From contig JAYUCY010000133.1 in assembly GCA_043740085.1 (NCBI GenBank), positions 1 to 64,000 on the forward strand: 64,000 bases of DNA. Reading direction: 5' to 3'. Source of the DNA: UBA668 sp043740085. GTDB taxonomy: Bacteria > Actinomycetota > Acidimicrobiia > Acidimicrobiales > Ilumatobacteraceae. Of the stretch, positions 27,124 through 36,229 are shown piece after piece. How positions within the stretch are numbered: position 1 is the first letter of the stretch; each line of letters begins with the position of its first letter. Made by a program: the position numbers and the translations under genes. The notes beneath the pieces are model-generated. The model ran no database searches. It worked only from the letters and a program-made list of their open reading frames with translations, and was not told the origin of the DNA.

Positions 27124-28167
27124 CTAGGCACCCAGGCCGGTCAGCCAGGCCTGGACGTTGACGCCGAGTGCGTTGACGTCGTAGCCGCCCTCTTGCAGCA
27201 CCACGGTAGGCAACCCCAGCTGGCGCACGATCTCGCCACTGCGACGCATGCCATCGGTGGTGACCGCGAGGTCGCTGATCGGGTCGGTGATGTACGTATC
27301 CAGCCCGAGCGAGACGATGAGCAGCGACGGCCCGAAGCTGGCTACTCGCTCGCAGGCGGTGGCCAGCGCCGATACGTAGAGGTCGTCGTCGGCGCGCAGC
27401 GGCATCGGGTAGTTGATGTTGTAGCCAAGGCCGCGCCCGCTACCCGTCTCGTCAGCGAAGCCCACCGAGTAGGGGTAGGCCCGTACCGGGTCGCCGTGCA
27501 GCGAGACGTACTGCACGTCGTCGCGGTCGTAGAAGATCTGCTGCGTGCCATTGCCGTGGTGATAATCGACGTCGAGGATGGTGACCTTCGAGCCTGTCGT
27601 GGATGCAACGTGGTGAGCAACGACGGCTGCGTTGTTGAAGAAGCAGTAGCCGCCGTACATGTCGGCGGTGGCGTGATGGCCAGGCGGGCGGCATAGCCCG
27701 TACGCGGCGCGCTCGCCACCGAGCACGAGAAGCGCTGCGGTCAGCGCGGTATCGACTGCGCCGCGGGCAGCTTCGTAGGTGGTCTCGGTGAGCGGCGTGG
27801 TGGTCTCGAAGCACCAGTACCCAACCCGGCCGTTGATGGCCTGTGGCTCACCGCGCTCGCCCATCTTGTCGCGCAACGCCGGCCGGTAGAACACGTCGGG
27901 CACGACCTCGCGCACGCCGGGGTGCTGCGCTGAATAGAGCGCCCAGCCCTCGGAGAGAAAGCGAACGAGACCCGGGTTGTGTACCGCTTCGATCGGTGCG
28001 AGACCCCACTCGGTGGGTGACAGGAATTGGAAGCGCAGGTCGGCTTGCAGCGTCTCGCGAATGGCCTCCGCGCGGCCGATGTGCTCGAACGGACTGTGCA
28101 CCTGCGAGGTCTCGAACTCGACATGCGGATCGTGCAGAAGATGGGCCGGGGTGTAGACGACCTTCAT
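27124..28167 (-). CDS. Histone-deacetylase-superfamily amidohydrolase, acetylpolyamine amidohydrolase-like
   Basis: The 347-residue product has the zinc-deacetylase core: LCRPPGHHATADMYGGYCFF (catalytic His pair), TILDVDYHHGNGTQQIF (zinc-binding Asp and His), LGLDTYITDP (second zinc Asp) and VVLQEGGYDV. The N-terminal EVHSPFEHIGRAEAI-like segment (QVHSPFEHIGRAEAI) and FYRPALRDKM insertion resemble acetylpolyamine amidohydrolases rather than AcuC. It would remove acyl groups from amines in the cytoplasm. Its start overlaps the stop of the acyl-AMP ligase gene upstream (ATGA), so the two are coupled. Confidence 0.88.
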   Translation of the reverse strand: MKVVYTPAHLLHDPHVEFETSQVHSPFEHIGRAEAIRETLQADLRFQFLSPTEWGLAPIEAVHNPGLVRFLSEGWALYSAQHPGVREVVPDVFYRPALRDKMGERGEPQAINGRVGYWCFETTTPLTETTYEAARGAVDTALTAALLVLGGERAAYGLCRPPGHHATADMYGGYCFFNNAAVVAHHVASTTGSKVTILDVDYHHGNGTQQIFYDRDDVQYVSLHGDPVRAYPYSVGFADETGSGRGLGYNINYPMPLRADDDLYVSALATACERVASFGPSLLIVSLGLDTYITDPISDLAVTTDGMRRSGEIVRQLGLPTVVLQEGGYDVNALGVNVQAWLTGLGA

Positions 28168-29873
28168 GCCATCTCCAGCGTCTCATCGAGGTACAGCTCA
28201 CGGCATTTCGCCCGTTGCAGCTTGCCCGACGAGGTCTTGGGCAGTGTGCCCGGTTTGACCAGCATCACGTCACGCGGCGGTAGTCCACAGACATCGAGCG
28301 TGCGCTGGTGCACGGCGTGACGGACAGCGTCCAAACCGTCGGGCCCGACGACACGCACTTCGCACACCACGACCACACTCTCCTTGCCCTTGTAACCCTC
28401 CACACCGAAGGCGATGACGTTACCGGCGCGCACGCCGTCGATGACTGCGATGGCCCGCTCGATGTCCTCCGGGAACACGTTGCGGCCGCCGACGATGATG
28501 ACGTCCTTGATGCGCCCGCACAGCACCAGCTCGCCGTCGACCAGGTAAGCGAGGTCGCCGGTGCACAGCCAGCCATCACGAAACAGCGCAGCCGTCGCAT
28601 CGGGCCGTTTGTAATAGCCCGAGGTGACTGAAGTGCCGCGCAGCAGGAGTTCGCCGACGTGGCGCTCGGGCACTTCCTCGTAGCTGTCGGGGTTGACCAC
28701 CTTCATCTCCAGCCCGGGAACGGCCTTGCCCAGCAGCGGCAGCCGGCGCACGTCGAGCTCCTCCTGCGCGTCGGCGAGGTGCAGCGGTTTGGCGACGCGT
28801 TCGCGCTCAAGGAATTCGCGGTCCACGGAATCGGTCACCATTCCACGATGCCGTGGCGGGAAGGCGCCGCCGATGGCGACTTCTGCCATGCCGAAGGCGG
28901 GGAACATGCTGCCGGGCTTGAAGCCAAACGGCTCGGCTGCGCGGACGAAGGCTTCCACCGCATTCGGATCGACCGGCTCGGCACCGCTGAGGGCCAACGT
29001 CAGTTGCGACAGGTCGAGGCCCTCCATGCGTCCGAGCGCGCGGGTGGCCAGCACCCACGCAAAGTTGGGGCCGGCGGTCGCCGTGCCACCCCAGTCGCTG
29101 ATCCACTGCATCCAGTTGCTCGGCTTGGCGAGGAAGTCCTGCGGGGCCGCCTGCACCAGGTCGACTCCCACCGTCATGGGCAGTGACAGAAACCCGACCA
29201 AACCCATGTCGTGGTAGAGCGGCAGCCAGCTCACCATCACTTCGCCCACCCCTAACTCGGCGGCTTCGCAGGAGGCGTCGAGATTGGCACGGAGAACCCT
29301 GTCGGGAATCATCACGCCCTTGGGTTCGCTGGTGGAGCCGCTGGTGTACTGCAGAATGACCAACCGCTCCGGGTCGGGGTCGGGTAGCTCTAGCGCATCG
29401 CTCTTGGGAACGCCAGCGAAGCCGGGCAGTACGGCCGCCATCGGCTCGATCGGCGGGTCGGTGGGGCCGGCCTCGTAGAACGCGGCGAGCATGTCGTCGA
29501 TGAGGATGAGCTTGGCGTCGCCATGGCGAATACGAGCGCGAGTCGTCTCGACGAACACGTCCAGCGAACCCATTCGCATCGGCAGCGGCAGCACCATGCT
29601 GGCGATACCAGCCAGCCAGCAACCTTGAATGATGGTCAGCAACGAGCGCGAGGTGGGGCCGAGAATCGCGACGTGGTCGCCAGGCACCAGACCTCGCGCC
29701 TGCAGCGCCGCGCCCACCACGCGTGCCTCGTCGTGCAGCTGCTCCCACGACACGAACGCGTCGCCTTCGGCCGGCATCACGCTGTTGCCGACGAACCGAA
29801 CACCGGTCTGATGCGCTGTGGCGGCAATCAGTCGATTGATGATCGAGTCGGTGTCGGGCGAACTTGGCGGCAT
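28164..29873 (-). CDS. Fatty acyl-AMP ligase / acyl-CoA synthetase (FadD family)
   Basis: The 569-residue ANL-superfamily enzyme activates a carboxylic acid as the acyl-adenylate. Motifs: ILQYTSGSTSEPKGVMI (P-loop), SWLPLYHDMGLVGFLSL, LALSGAEPVDPNAVEAFV, CTGDLAYLVDGELVLCGRIKD and the catalytic lysine in LPKTSSGKLQRAKC. The SWLPLYHDMGL segment and overall spacing resemble fatty acyl-AMP ligases that feed polyketide or lipid synthases, but no acyl carrier gene is adjacent. I chose the ATG giving MPPSSPDTDS. It is first in a two-gene unit with the deacetylase. Confidence 0.86.
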   Translation of the reverse strand: MPPSSPDTDSIINRLIAATAHQTGVRFVGNSVMPAEGDAFVSWEQLHDEARVVGAALQARGLVPGDHVAILGPTSRSLLTIIQGCWLAGIASMVLPLPMRMGSLDVFVETTRARIRHGDAKLILIDDMLAAFYEAGPTDPPIEPMAAVLPGFAGVPKSDALELPDPDPERLVILQYTSGSTSEPKGVMIPDRVLRANLDASCEAAELGVGEVMVSWLPLYHDMGLVGFLSLPMTVGVDLVQAAPQDFLAKPSNWMQWISDWGGTATAGPNFAWVLATRALGRMEGLDLSQLTLALSGAEPVDPNAVEAFVRAAEPFGFKPGSMFPAFGMAEVAIGGAFPPRHRGMVTDSVDREFLERERVAKPLHLADAQEELDVRRLPLLGKAVPGLEMKVVNPDSYEEVPERHVGELLLRGTSVTSGYYKRPDATAALFRDGWLCTGDLAYLVDGELVLCGRIKDVIIVGGRNVFPEDIERAIAVIDGVRAGNVIAFGVEGYKGKESVVVVCEVRVVGPDGLDAVRHAVHQRTLDVCGLPPRDVMLVKPGTLPKTSSGKLQRAKCRELYLDETLEMA

Positions 29874-29924
29874 GAGATGCAACGGTAGTACGGGAAAGAA
29901 CAGGTCGACTTGATTGGTGGCTCG

Positions 29925-29930
29925 TAGGAT
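29925..29930 (+). promoter_or_regulatory. Possible -10 element of leuS (leaderless transcript)
   Basis: TAGGAT, a good actinobacterial -10 hexamer, ends 9 nt before the leuS ATG. A transcription start at or next to the ATG would give a leaderless mRNA, and no ribosome-binding site is seen. No convincing -35 was found at normal spacing. Confidence 0.4.
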
Positions 29931-29939
29931 CGCAGCGCC

Positions 29940-32813
29940 ATGAACGACACCAACACCCCGAACTTCTCCGACGACGCAGCACGCGCCGACGGCGCCGCTA
30001 CCGACACACATCCGTTTCGGTACACCGGCGAGCTTGCGCAGGGTATTGAAGCGCGCTGGCAGGACCGATGGGAGGCCGACGGCACGTTCAATACTCCGAA
30101 CCCGGCTGGCCAGCTGGCCGACGCCGGCCGCTTTGTCGATGCCGATGGCGCCGCCCGGCCGAAGAAGTTCATTCTCGATATGTTCCCGTACCCCAGCGGC
30201 ACCGGGCTACACATGGGCCACCCGCTGGGCTACACCGCCACCGATATGTACGCCCGCTACCAGCGGATGACCGGCCACAACGTGCTGTACACGATGGGTT
30301 TCGATGCGTTCGGACTGCCTGCCGAACAGTTTGCGGTACAGACTGGTCAGCACCCGGCCATCACGACCAACCAGAACATTGCCAACATTCGGGTTCAGCT
30401 GCGCCGGCTTGGCCTGAGCCACGACCTGCGCCGCAGCATCAGCACCACAGACCCCCGCTACTACCGCTGGACGCAGTGGATCTTTCTGCAGGTATTCAAC
30501 TCCTGGTTCGATCCGGAGACGAAGAAGGCTCGTCGCATCGACGAACTGGTTGCCGAGTTCGAGGTTGGCACGCGCCAACCATCCGACGCTGACGCCGCCA
30601 GCCGTACGTGGGCGTCGATGTCCGCGGCTGAGCGTGGATTGGAAATCGACAACTGGCGGCTCGCGTACGTCAGCAACGCACCCGTCAACTGGTGCCCCGG
30701 TTTGGGCACCGTTGTTGCCAATGAGGAAGTCACCTCCGACGGACGCAGCGATCGTGGCAACTTCCCGGTGTTCAAGCGCGACATGCGCCAGTGGATGATG
30801 CGCATCACCACCTTCGCCGACCGGCTGATCGACGATCTCGACCTGTTGGACTGGACCGAGGCCATCAAGTCGATGCAGCGCAACTGGATCGGCCGCAGCG
30901 AGGGCGCGGTCGTTCACTTCGCTTCGCCAGCTGGCCCCATCTCGGTGTTCACCACCCGCCCCGACACGCTGTTCGGCGCCACCTTCATGGTGCTGGCACC
31001 CGAGCATTCACTGGTCGACGCCCTGGCCACCCCCGCGCAGGCCGCGGCGGTTGCTGAGTACCGCCTGCAGGCCGCCGCCAAGGACGACTTCGATCGCCAG
31101 AACGAGGGCCGCGAGAAGACCGGCGTCTTCACCGGCTCGTACGCCACCAACCCGCTCAACGGCGCTCAGATCCCCGTGTGGATTGCCGACTACGTACTGA
31201 TGGGTTACGGCACCGGCGCCATCATGGCCGTACCGTCCGGCGACCAGCGCGACTTTGAGTTCGCCCGCAAGTTCGGCCTCGACATCATCGCCATTCAGCA
31301 ACCTGCCGACCGCACACTCGACACCGGCACCTGGACGCAAGCCTTCAGTGGCGACGCGCCGTACGCCAACAGCAGCAACGCGTCGCTGAATCTCAACGGC
31401 ATCACCACTGTTGCCGAAGGCAAGCGCTTGACCAACGACTGGTTGGCGGCACACGGCCACGGCCAGTCCACCATCACCTACAAGCTGCGCGACTGGCTGT
31501 TCAGCCGCCAGCGCTACTGGGGCGAGCCGTTCCCCATCGTCTACGACGTGCACGGTAACCCGCACGGGCTGCCCGACGAGCTACTGCCGGTCGCACTGCC
31601 CGAGACCGATCAGTTCTCGCCGCGCACCTTCGATCCGGACGACTCGATGAGCAACCCGGAGAGCCCACTGGATCGCCTGGCCGACTGGGTCAACGTCGAG
31701 CTGGACCTGGGCGATGGGCTGCAGCCGTACCGCCGCGACACGAATGTGATGCCGCAGTGGGCCGGCAGCTGCTGGTACGAGATGCGCTACCTCGACCCCA
31801 CCAACGAGGTCGACTTTGTGGACCCGGCCAACGAGGCGTACTGGATGGGGCCGCACGCCGAGGGCGGCTCGGGCGGTGTCGACCTGTATGTGGGCGGCGT
31901 TGAGCACGCGGTGCTACACCTGCTGTACGCGCGCTTCTGGCACAAGGTGCTCTTCGACCTGGGCCACGTGACGTCGTGCGAGCCGTTCCACCGGCTGTTC
32001 AACCAGGGCTACGTCTTGGCCGCCGCATACCTCGACGAGCGCGGCATGTACGTGGAGGCCGCCGACGTGGTGGCCGCCGACGGCGGGTATTCGTACGACG
32101 GCCAGCCCGTCACTCGCGAATACGGCAAGATGGGTAAGAGCCTGAAGAATGCCGTCGATCCCGACGAGATGTGTGCGCAGTACGGGGCCGACACATTGCG
32201 GCTGTACCTGATGGCGATGGGCCCACTGGATGCGTCGCGGCCGTGGGAGAGCAAAGACGTCGTGGGCGTGCACCGCTTCCTGCAGCGCGTGTGGCGCAAT
32301 ATTGTCGACGAGGCAACGGGCGACGTTCGCCTGCTGCCGCATGATGCCGACGAAGAGACAGTGCGGCAGTTGCACATCGCCATCTCCGGTGTGCGCGAGG
32401 AGCTGGACAATCTGCGCTTCAACACCGCCATCGCCAAGTTGATCGAGTTCAACAACCACCTGACCAAGCTGGGTGGCTGTCCGCAGGACATGGCCGAACC
32501 GCTGGTGAAGATGTTGGCGCCGCTGGCCCCGCACGCCGCCGAGGAGCTGTGGCAGAAGCTGGGTCACACCGAGTCGGTGACCTACGAGCCGTTCCCCGTT
32601 GCCAACCCGGCGCTGCTGGTGGCCGACACCGTGGAGTACCCGGTGCAGATCAACGGCAAGGTGCGCAGTCGCGTCACGGTCGCCGCTGACGCAGATGCCG
32701 ACACGGTGCAAGCGGTCGTGCTCGCTGACGAGAAGGTGCATGCGGCGTTGGCTGGCGGCACACCGAAGAAAATCATCGTCATCCCAGGCCGAATGGTGAA
32801 CATCGTCGCCTAG
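29940..32813 (+). CDS. leuS: Leucyl-tRNA synthetase
   Basis: LeuRS charges tRNA-Leu. The 957-residue class I synthetase has the HIGH-type motif in PYPSGTGLHMGHPLGY (about residue 82), an editing domain (SPAGPISVFTTRPDTLFGAT, GTGAIMAVPSGDQRDFEFA) and the KMSKS-type motif as KMGKSLKN near residue 730, then anticodon-binding and C-terminal domains (QINGKVRSRVTVAADADADT). The N-terminal extension and a long insertion after residue 190 resemble other actinobacterial LeuRS. The ATG has no ribosome-binding site. Confidence 0.97.
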   Translation: MNDTNTPNFSDDAARADGAATDTHPFRYTGELAQGIEARWQDRWEADGTFNTPNPAGQLADAGRFVDADGAARPKKFILDMFPYPSGTGLHMGHPLGYTATDMYARYQRMTGHNVLYTMGFDAFGLPAEQFAVQTGQHPAITTNQNIANIRVQLRRLGLSHDLRRSISTTDPRYYRWTQWIFLQVFNSWFDPETKKARRIDELVAEFEVGTRQPSDADAASRTWASMSAAERGLEIDNWRLAYVSNAPVNWCPGLGTVVANEEVTSDGRSDRGNFPVFKRDMRQWMMRITTFADRLIDDLDLLDWTEAIKSMQRNWIGRSEGAVVHFASPAGPISVFTTRPDTLFGATFMVLAPEHSLVDALATPAQAAAVAEYRLQAAAKDDFDRQNEGREKTGVFTGSYATNPLNGAQIPVWIADYVLMGYGTGAIMAVPSGDQRDFEFARKFGLDIIAIQQPADRTLDTGTWTQAFSGDAPYANSSNASLNLNGITTVAEGKRLTNDWLAAHGHGQSTITYKLRDWLFSRQRYWGEPFPIVYDVHGNPHGLPDELLPVALPETDQFSPRTFDPDDSMSNPESPLDRLADWVNVELDLGDGLQPYRRDTNVMPQWAGSCWYEMRYLDPTNEVDFVDPANEAYWMGPHAEGGSGGVDLYVGGVEHAVLHLLYARFWHKVLFDLGHVTSCEPFHRLFNQGYVLAAAYLDERGMYVEAADVVAADGGYSYDGQPVTREYGKMGKSLKNAVDPDEMCAQYGADTLRLYLMAMGPLDASRPWESKDVVGVHRFLQRVWRNIVDEATGDVRLLPHDADEETVRQLHIAISGVREELDNLRFNTAIAKLIEFNNHLTKLGGCPQDMAEPLVKMLAPLAPHAAEELWQKLGHTESVTYEPFPVANPALLVADTVEYPVQINGKVRSRVTVAADADADTVQAVVLADEKVHAALAGGTPKKIIVIPGRMVNIVA

Positions 32814-32835
32814 CGAAGGGTTCGACCCGGTGGGT

Positions 32836-34233
32836 TCAGCGGCCGAGAAGGTTCTTTTGTACCTTGCCCATCGCGTTGCGTGGGAGTTCCGCAACCACTC
32901 TGACCTCCCGCGGCCGCTTGTGGACTGACAGGGTGCTGGCGACGTGTTCGATCAGTGCGGCGCCGTCGATGTCGCTACCCACGACGTAAGCCACGATGCG
33001 CTGACCAAGGTCGTCGTCGGGCATGCCAATGACCGCGACCTCCACGACGGACGGGTGACCGAGCAGCGCGGTCTCCACTTCACCGGCACCCACCTTGTAA
33101 CCGCCCGTCTTGATGATGTCCATCGACTGGCGGCCGACAATGCGATGAAACCCATCGTCGTCGATGACCGCCGCGTCGCCAGTGCGGAACCACTCGCCGT
33201 CCATCCCCGCAGCCGTCGCCTCAGGCCGGTTGTGGTACCCATCGAACAGGGTTGCCCCGGCCACATGCAGCTCACCGATCGTCTCGCCGTCGTGCTCGAT
33301 GACACCGCCGTCCTCACCGACCAGCCGAGTGCGCACGCCCTCGATTGGCATGCCCACCCAACCCGGGCGTCGCTCACCGTCCACGCGAGTACTCAGCGTG
33401 ATCAGCGTCTCGGTCATGCCGTAGCGCTCGACGGGAGCGTGACCGCTGAGCGACCGCAGCTGTTCGAAGACGGGTACCGGCAGCGGTGCGCTACCCGACA
33501 CCAGCAGCCGCGCGCCTGCAAGGGCCTTCGCCGCCTCCGGTTCGGCGCACACTCTGCCCCACACCGTCGGCACTCCGAAGTAGAGAGTGCCACCCGCGTT
33601 CGCGTACGCCGCCGGCGTTGGCCGGCCGGTGTGCACGAGACGCGACCCCACGCGCAGTGCGCCGAGCACACCAAGCACGAGACCGTGCACGTGAAACAGC
33701 GGCAGGCCGTGCACCAAGGTGTCGTCGGGCGTCCAGCCCCACGCCTCGGCCAAGCCATCGAGGCCGGCCGCGATCGCTTGCCGCGACAACACGACACCCT
33801 TCGGCGCGCCAGTGGTCCCGGAGGTGTAGACGATGAGCGCCGCCGCGTCGGTGGACGGCTCGGGCAGCGGCTCGCCTGCAGCTGCCAGGTCGATGTGCGG
33901 CAACATCACGCCTGACCAGTCCGCCGGGCCGAGCACTGCCACCGCTCCTGAATCGCGGACGATGTGGTCGCGCTCCACTGGCCCTGCGTCGGGCGGCACA
34001 GGAACCACCGGTACACCAGCGGCCAACCCGGCGGCGATGGCGATGACCGTCTGCAAGGTCGGTCGGGCATCCACCGCGACTGCACGCGCGCCCGCCAGTC
34101 GGGCGGCGGTGCCGTTGGCCAGCGCCGCCAACCGGGCCCACGAGAGGCTCTCCCCTGCCACCACCACCGCTGCAGGATGGTCACCGAACTGACCGGCGAG
34201 GGCCGGTAGCAGGACGGCAGGCAGCCGTCTCAT
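32836..34233 (-). CDS. Acyl-CoA synthetase, malonyl-CoA synthetase (MatB/FadD36)-like
   Basis: The 465-residue ANL enzyme has the P-loop LIVYTSGTTGAPKGVVLS, LPLFHVHGLVLGVLGALR, ERYGMTETLITLSTRVDG, WFRTGDAAVIDDDGFHRIVG, SMDIIKTGGYKVGAGEVE and the catalytic lysine in LPRNAMGKVQKNLL. Short length and the pattern HVHGLVLG with RYGMTETLI fit MatB-type synthetases, which activate malonate or methylmalonate, but substrate cannot be proved from sequence. Its ATG overlaps the stop of the TetR gene (ATGA), so both may extend the hut transcript. Confidence 0.85.
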   Translation of the reverse strand: MRRLPAVLLPALAGQFGDHPAAVVVAGESLSWARLAALANGTAARLAGARAVAVDARPTLQTVIAIAAGLAAGVPVVPVPPDAGPVERDHIVRDSGAVAVLGPADWSGVMLPHIDLAAAGEPLPEPSTDAAALIVYTSGTTGAPKGVVLSRQAIAAGLDGLAEAWGWTPDDTLVHGLPLFHVHGLVLGVLGALRVGSRLVHTGRPTPAAYANAGGTLYFGVPTVWGRVCAEPEAAKALAGARLLVSGSAPLPVPVFEQLRSLSGHAPVERYGMTETLITLSTRVDGERRPGWVGMPIEGVRTRLVGEDGGVIEHDGETIGELHVAGATLFDGYHNRPEATAAGMDGEWFRTGDAAVIDDDGFHRIVGRQSMDIIKTGGYKVGAGEVETALLGHPSVVEVAVIGMPDDDLGQRIVAYVVGSDIDGAALIEHVASTLSVHKRPREVRVVAELPRNAMGKVQKNLLGR

Positions 34234-34823
34234 CGCTGGCTGGAGGCGACGGTTTCGGCGAGCCGGATCAGGAAGACGTTCATCGCTCTCGTCAACCGTT
34301 TCCGATCGCCGGTTGCGAAGAGGTCCATCACCAGACCCGTGAAGGTGGCCTTGATCAGCGACGCTTCCTCCACCGCCCCCTCGCGAGACATACCCTCGGC
34401 TTCCAAGCGCAGCTCGGTGTCGTGGCGCCAGACGCCAATCTGGTCGGCTCGCACCTCACCCGCAAGCCCAGTCACACTCGTGTCCAGCGTGGCCGCCTCG
34501 TAGTTCAGCCGTACGAGCGCGAGGTTGGCCGGCGCCGCGTTCATCCACCGCCACCACTTCCGATACAGCTCGGCCTGCGTGAGCCGTGGCGCCCTCGTCA
34601 GCCACACGTCCTGCACCGTGATCTGCTGCTCAATCGCGCGAGCGAGCGCAGCGGTCAGCAGTTCTTCCTTCGAGCCGAAGTGATGCACCAGTCGGTTGAT
34701 GCTGACGTCGAGCGAGGCGGCCATCGGCCGCAGGGTGGCTTGCGCCACGCCGTTCTCCGCCAGGTACTCGACGATACGGTCGAGCAGCTCTTGGCGACGC
34801 TCGAGATCAGGGGTCCTGGCCAC
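34230..34823 (-). CDS. TetR-family transcriptional regulator
   Basis: The 197-residue product has the TetR helix-turn-helix at residues about 8-55 (RRQELLDRIVEYLAENGVAQ, PMAASLDVSINRLVHHFGSK) and a helical ligand domain. It starts with GTG. The last codon overlaps the following acyl-CoA synthetase gene, which it is likely to control. It lies 6 bp downstream of the 67-codon gene that follows hutI, so read-through from the hut operon is possible. Confidence 0.88.
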   Translation of the reverse strand: MARTPDLERRQELLDRIVEYLAENGVAQATLRPMAASLDVSINRLVHHFGSKEELLTAALARAIEQQITVQDVWLTRAPRLTQAELYRKWWRWMNAAPANLALVRLNYEAATLDTSVTGLAGEVRADQIGVWRHDTELRLEAEGMSREGAVEEASLIKATFTGLVMDLFATGDRKRLTRAMNVFLIRLAETVASSQR

Positions 34824-34829
34824 GGGCGG

Positions 34830-35033
34830 TCACCCTAGTGCAGGCCTCACAGACCGGACTGTCTCACCGCCGCCAACGACACGATCGCAACCAGCGCGGC
34901 AGGCCACTGCCACGACGTGCGGCGAGACGACGTCGATAGTGTGGTGGACGACATGGCCCACCACCGCAAGGGCAACCGCGATACCCGGCACGAGCGGGCG
35001 CAGGTGCGCCCACGGTCTGTGCATGAGGCTCAC
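34830..35033 (-). CDS. Small protein coupled to hutI, unknown function
   Basis: A 67-codon frame starts with GTG in a GTGA overlap with the hutI stop and ends just before the TetR gene. The product begins VSLMHRPWAHLRPLVPGIAV, has one hydrophobic segment (LVPGIAVALAVVGHVVHH) and ends with a basic, valine- and cysteine-containing tail. Placement exactly between coupled genes and GC-rich third positions argue for real coding. No family is recognised. Confidence 0.5.
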   Translation of the reverse strand: MSLMHRPWAHLRPLVPGIAVALAVVGHVVHHTIDVVSPHVVAVACRAGCDRVVGGGETVRSVRPALG

Positions 35034-36229
35034 GTGAGGAGACCGGCCTCGATCACTGCGCAGATCAGGGGGACGCCAGGTCGGTAGACGAAGTGTGTGT
35101 ACGACGGCGCCGCGAGCACCACCATGTCGGCTCGCAGACCGACGGCAATTCGGCCGACGTCGCTGCGACGAAGTGCGCGGGCGCCACCAACTGTTGCGGC
35201 CAGCAGTGCCTCCTCCGGGCTCATGTTCATGTCGCGAACGGCCAGCGCAAGGCAGAACGACATCGAGGTGGTGTAGCTGCTGCCCGGGTTGCAGTTCGTG
35301 GCGAGTGCCACGGCGACGCCCGCATCGATGACGCGTCGCGCGTCGGGGTACGGCTGGCGAGTGCTGAAGTCCGTCGCGGGCAAGAACGTGGCCACCGTGT
35401 TGCTGGCGGCCAGCGCCTGGATGTCGTCGTCGGTCAGGTAGGTGCAGTGGTCGGCCGAGGCGCAACCCATCTCAACGGCCAGCTGCACACCTGGTCCGTG
35501 GCCCAACTGGTTGGCGTGAAGTCGCAGACCGAGACCTGCCGCCTTCCCGGCTGACAGCACTGCTCGTGATTGATCGACGTCGAAGGCCCCGACCTCGCAG
35601 AACGCATCGATCCAACGGGCGTGCGGTGCGGCAGCGGCCAACATGTCGGTGCACACGTGGTGCACGTAGTCGTCGGTGCGCCCTTCGAACTCGGGCGGCA
35701 CCACGTGCGCACCAAGGAACGTGGTATCGGCCGTGAACTGTTGGCCAACCTGCAGGCAGCGCGCCTCGTGGTACGCGTCGAGTCCGTAGCCAGACTTGAT
35801 CTCAAGGGTTGTGATGCCTGCACGGCGCGCCTCCGTACGCCGCGCATCGGTCAGCACCGCCAGCTGTTCGTCGGAGGCTGCCCGAGTGGCGACGACCGAG
35901 GTGTGAATACCACCGGCCTCGTACGGTCGGCCGGCCATCCGGGCGGCGAACTCATCGCCGCGATCGCCCGCGAAGACGAGATGGGTGTGGCTGTCGACGA
36001 AGCCAGGGATGACGCATGCGCCACCGGCATCGATGCGACTATCGGCCGTCTGGCCAGCGGGGCCGACCGCGATCACGTGCTCGCCTGCGAATACGACGGA
36101 CGCGTTGCGCACCAGACCCAGCGCACCCTCGCCGACCGACGGATCATTGGTGACCAGCAGACCGATGTTGTCCAATACGATCGTTGGGACGGCCGTTGGG
36201 TAAGCCGTTGCCGATGACGTCTCGATCAT
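35030..36229 (-). CDS. hutI: Imidazolonepropionase
   Basis: HutI hydrolyses 4-imidazolone-5-propionate to N-formimino-L-glutamate, the third step of histidine breakdown. The 399-residue amidohydrolase shows VIPGFVDSHTHLVFAGDRGD (metal His pair), RAGITTLEIKSGYGLD, HVVPPEFEG, LRLHANQLGHGPGVQLAVE and ALATNCNPGSS. The ATG overlaps the hutF stop (ATGA), which fixes the start. Confidence 0.97.
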   Translation of the reverse strand: MIETSSATAYPTAVPTIVLDNIGLLVTNDPSVGEGALGLVRNASVVFAGEHVIAVGPAGQTADSRIDAGGACVIPGFVDSHTHLVFAGDRGDEFAARMAGRPYEAGGIHTSVVATRAASDEQLAVLTDARRTEARRAGITTLEIKSGYGLDAYHEARCLQVGQQFTADTTFLGAHVVPPEFEGRTDDYVHHVCTDMLAAAAPHARWIDAFCEVGAFDVDQSRAVLSAGKAAGLGLRLHANQLGHGPGVQLAVEMGCASADHCTYLTDDDIQALAASNTVATFLPATDFSTRQPYPDARRVIDAGVAVALATNCNPGSSYTTSMSFCLALAVRDMNMSPEEALLAATVGGARALRRSDVGRIAVGLRADMVVLAAPSYTHFVYRPGVPLICAVIEAGLLT

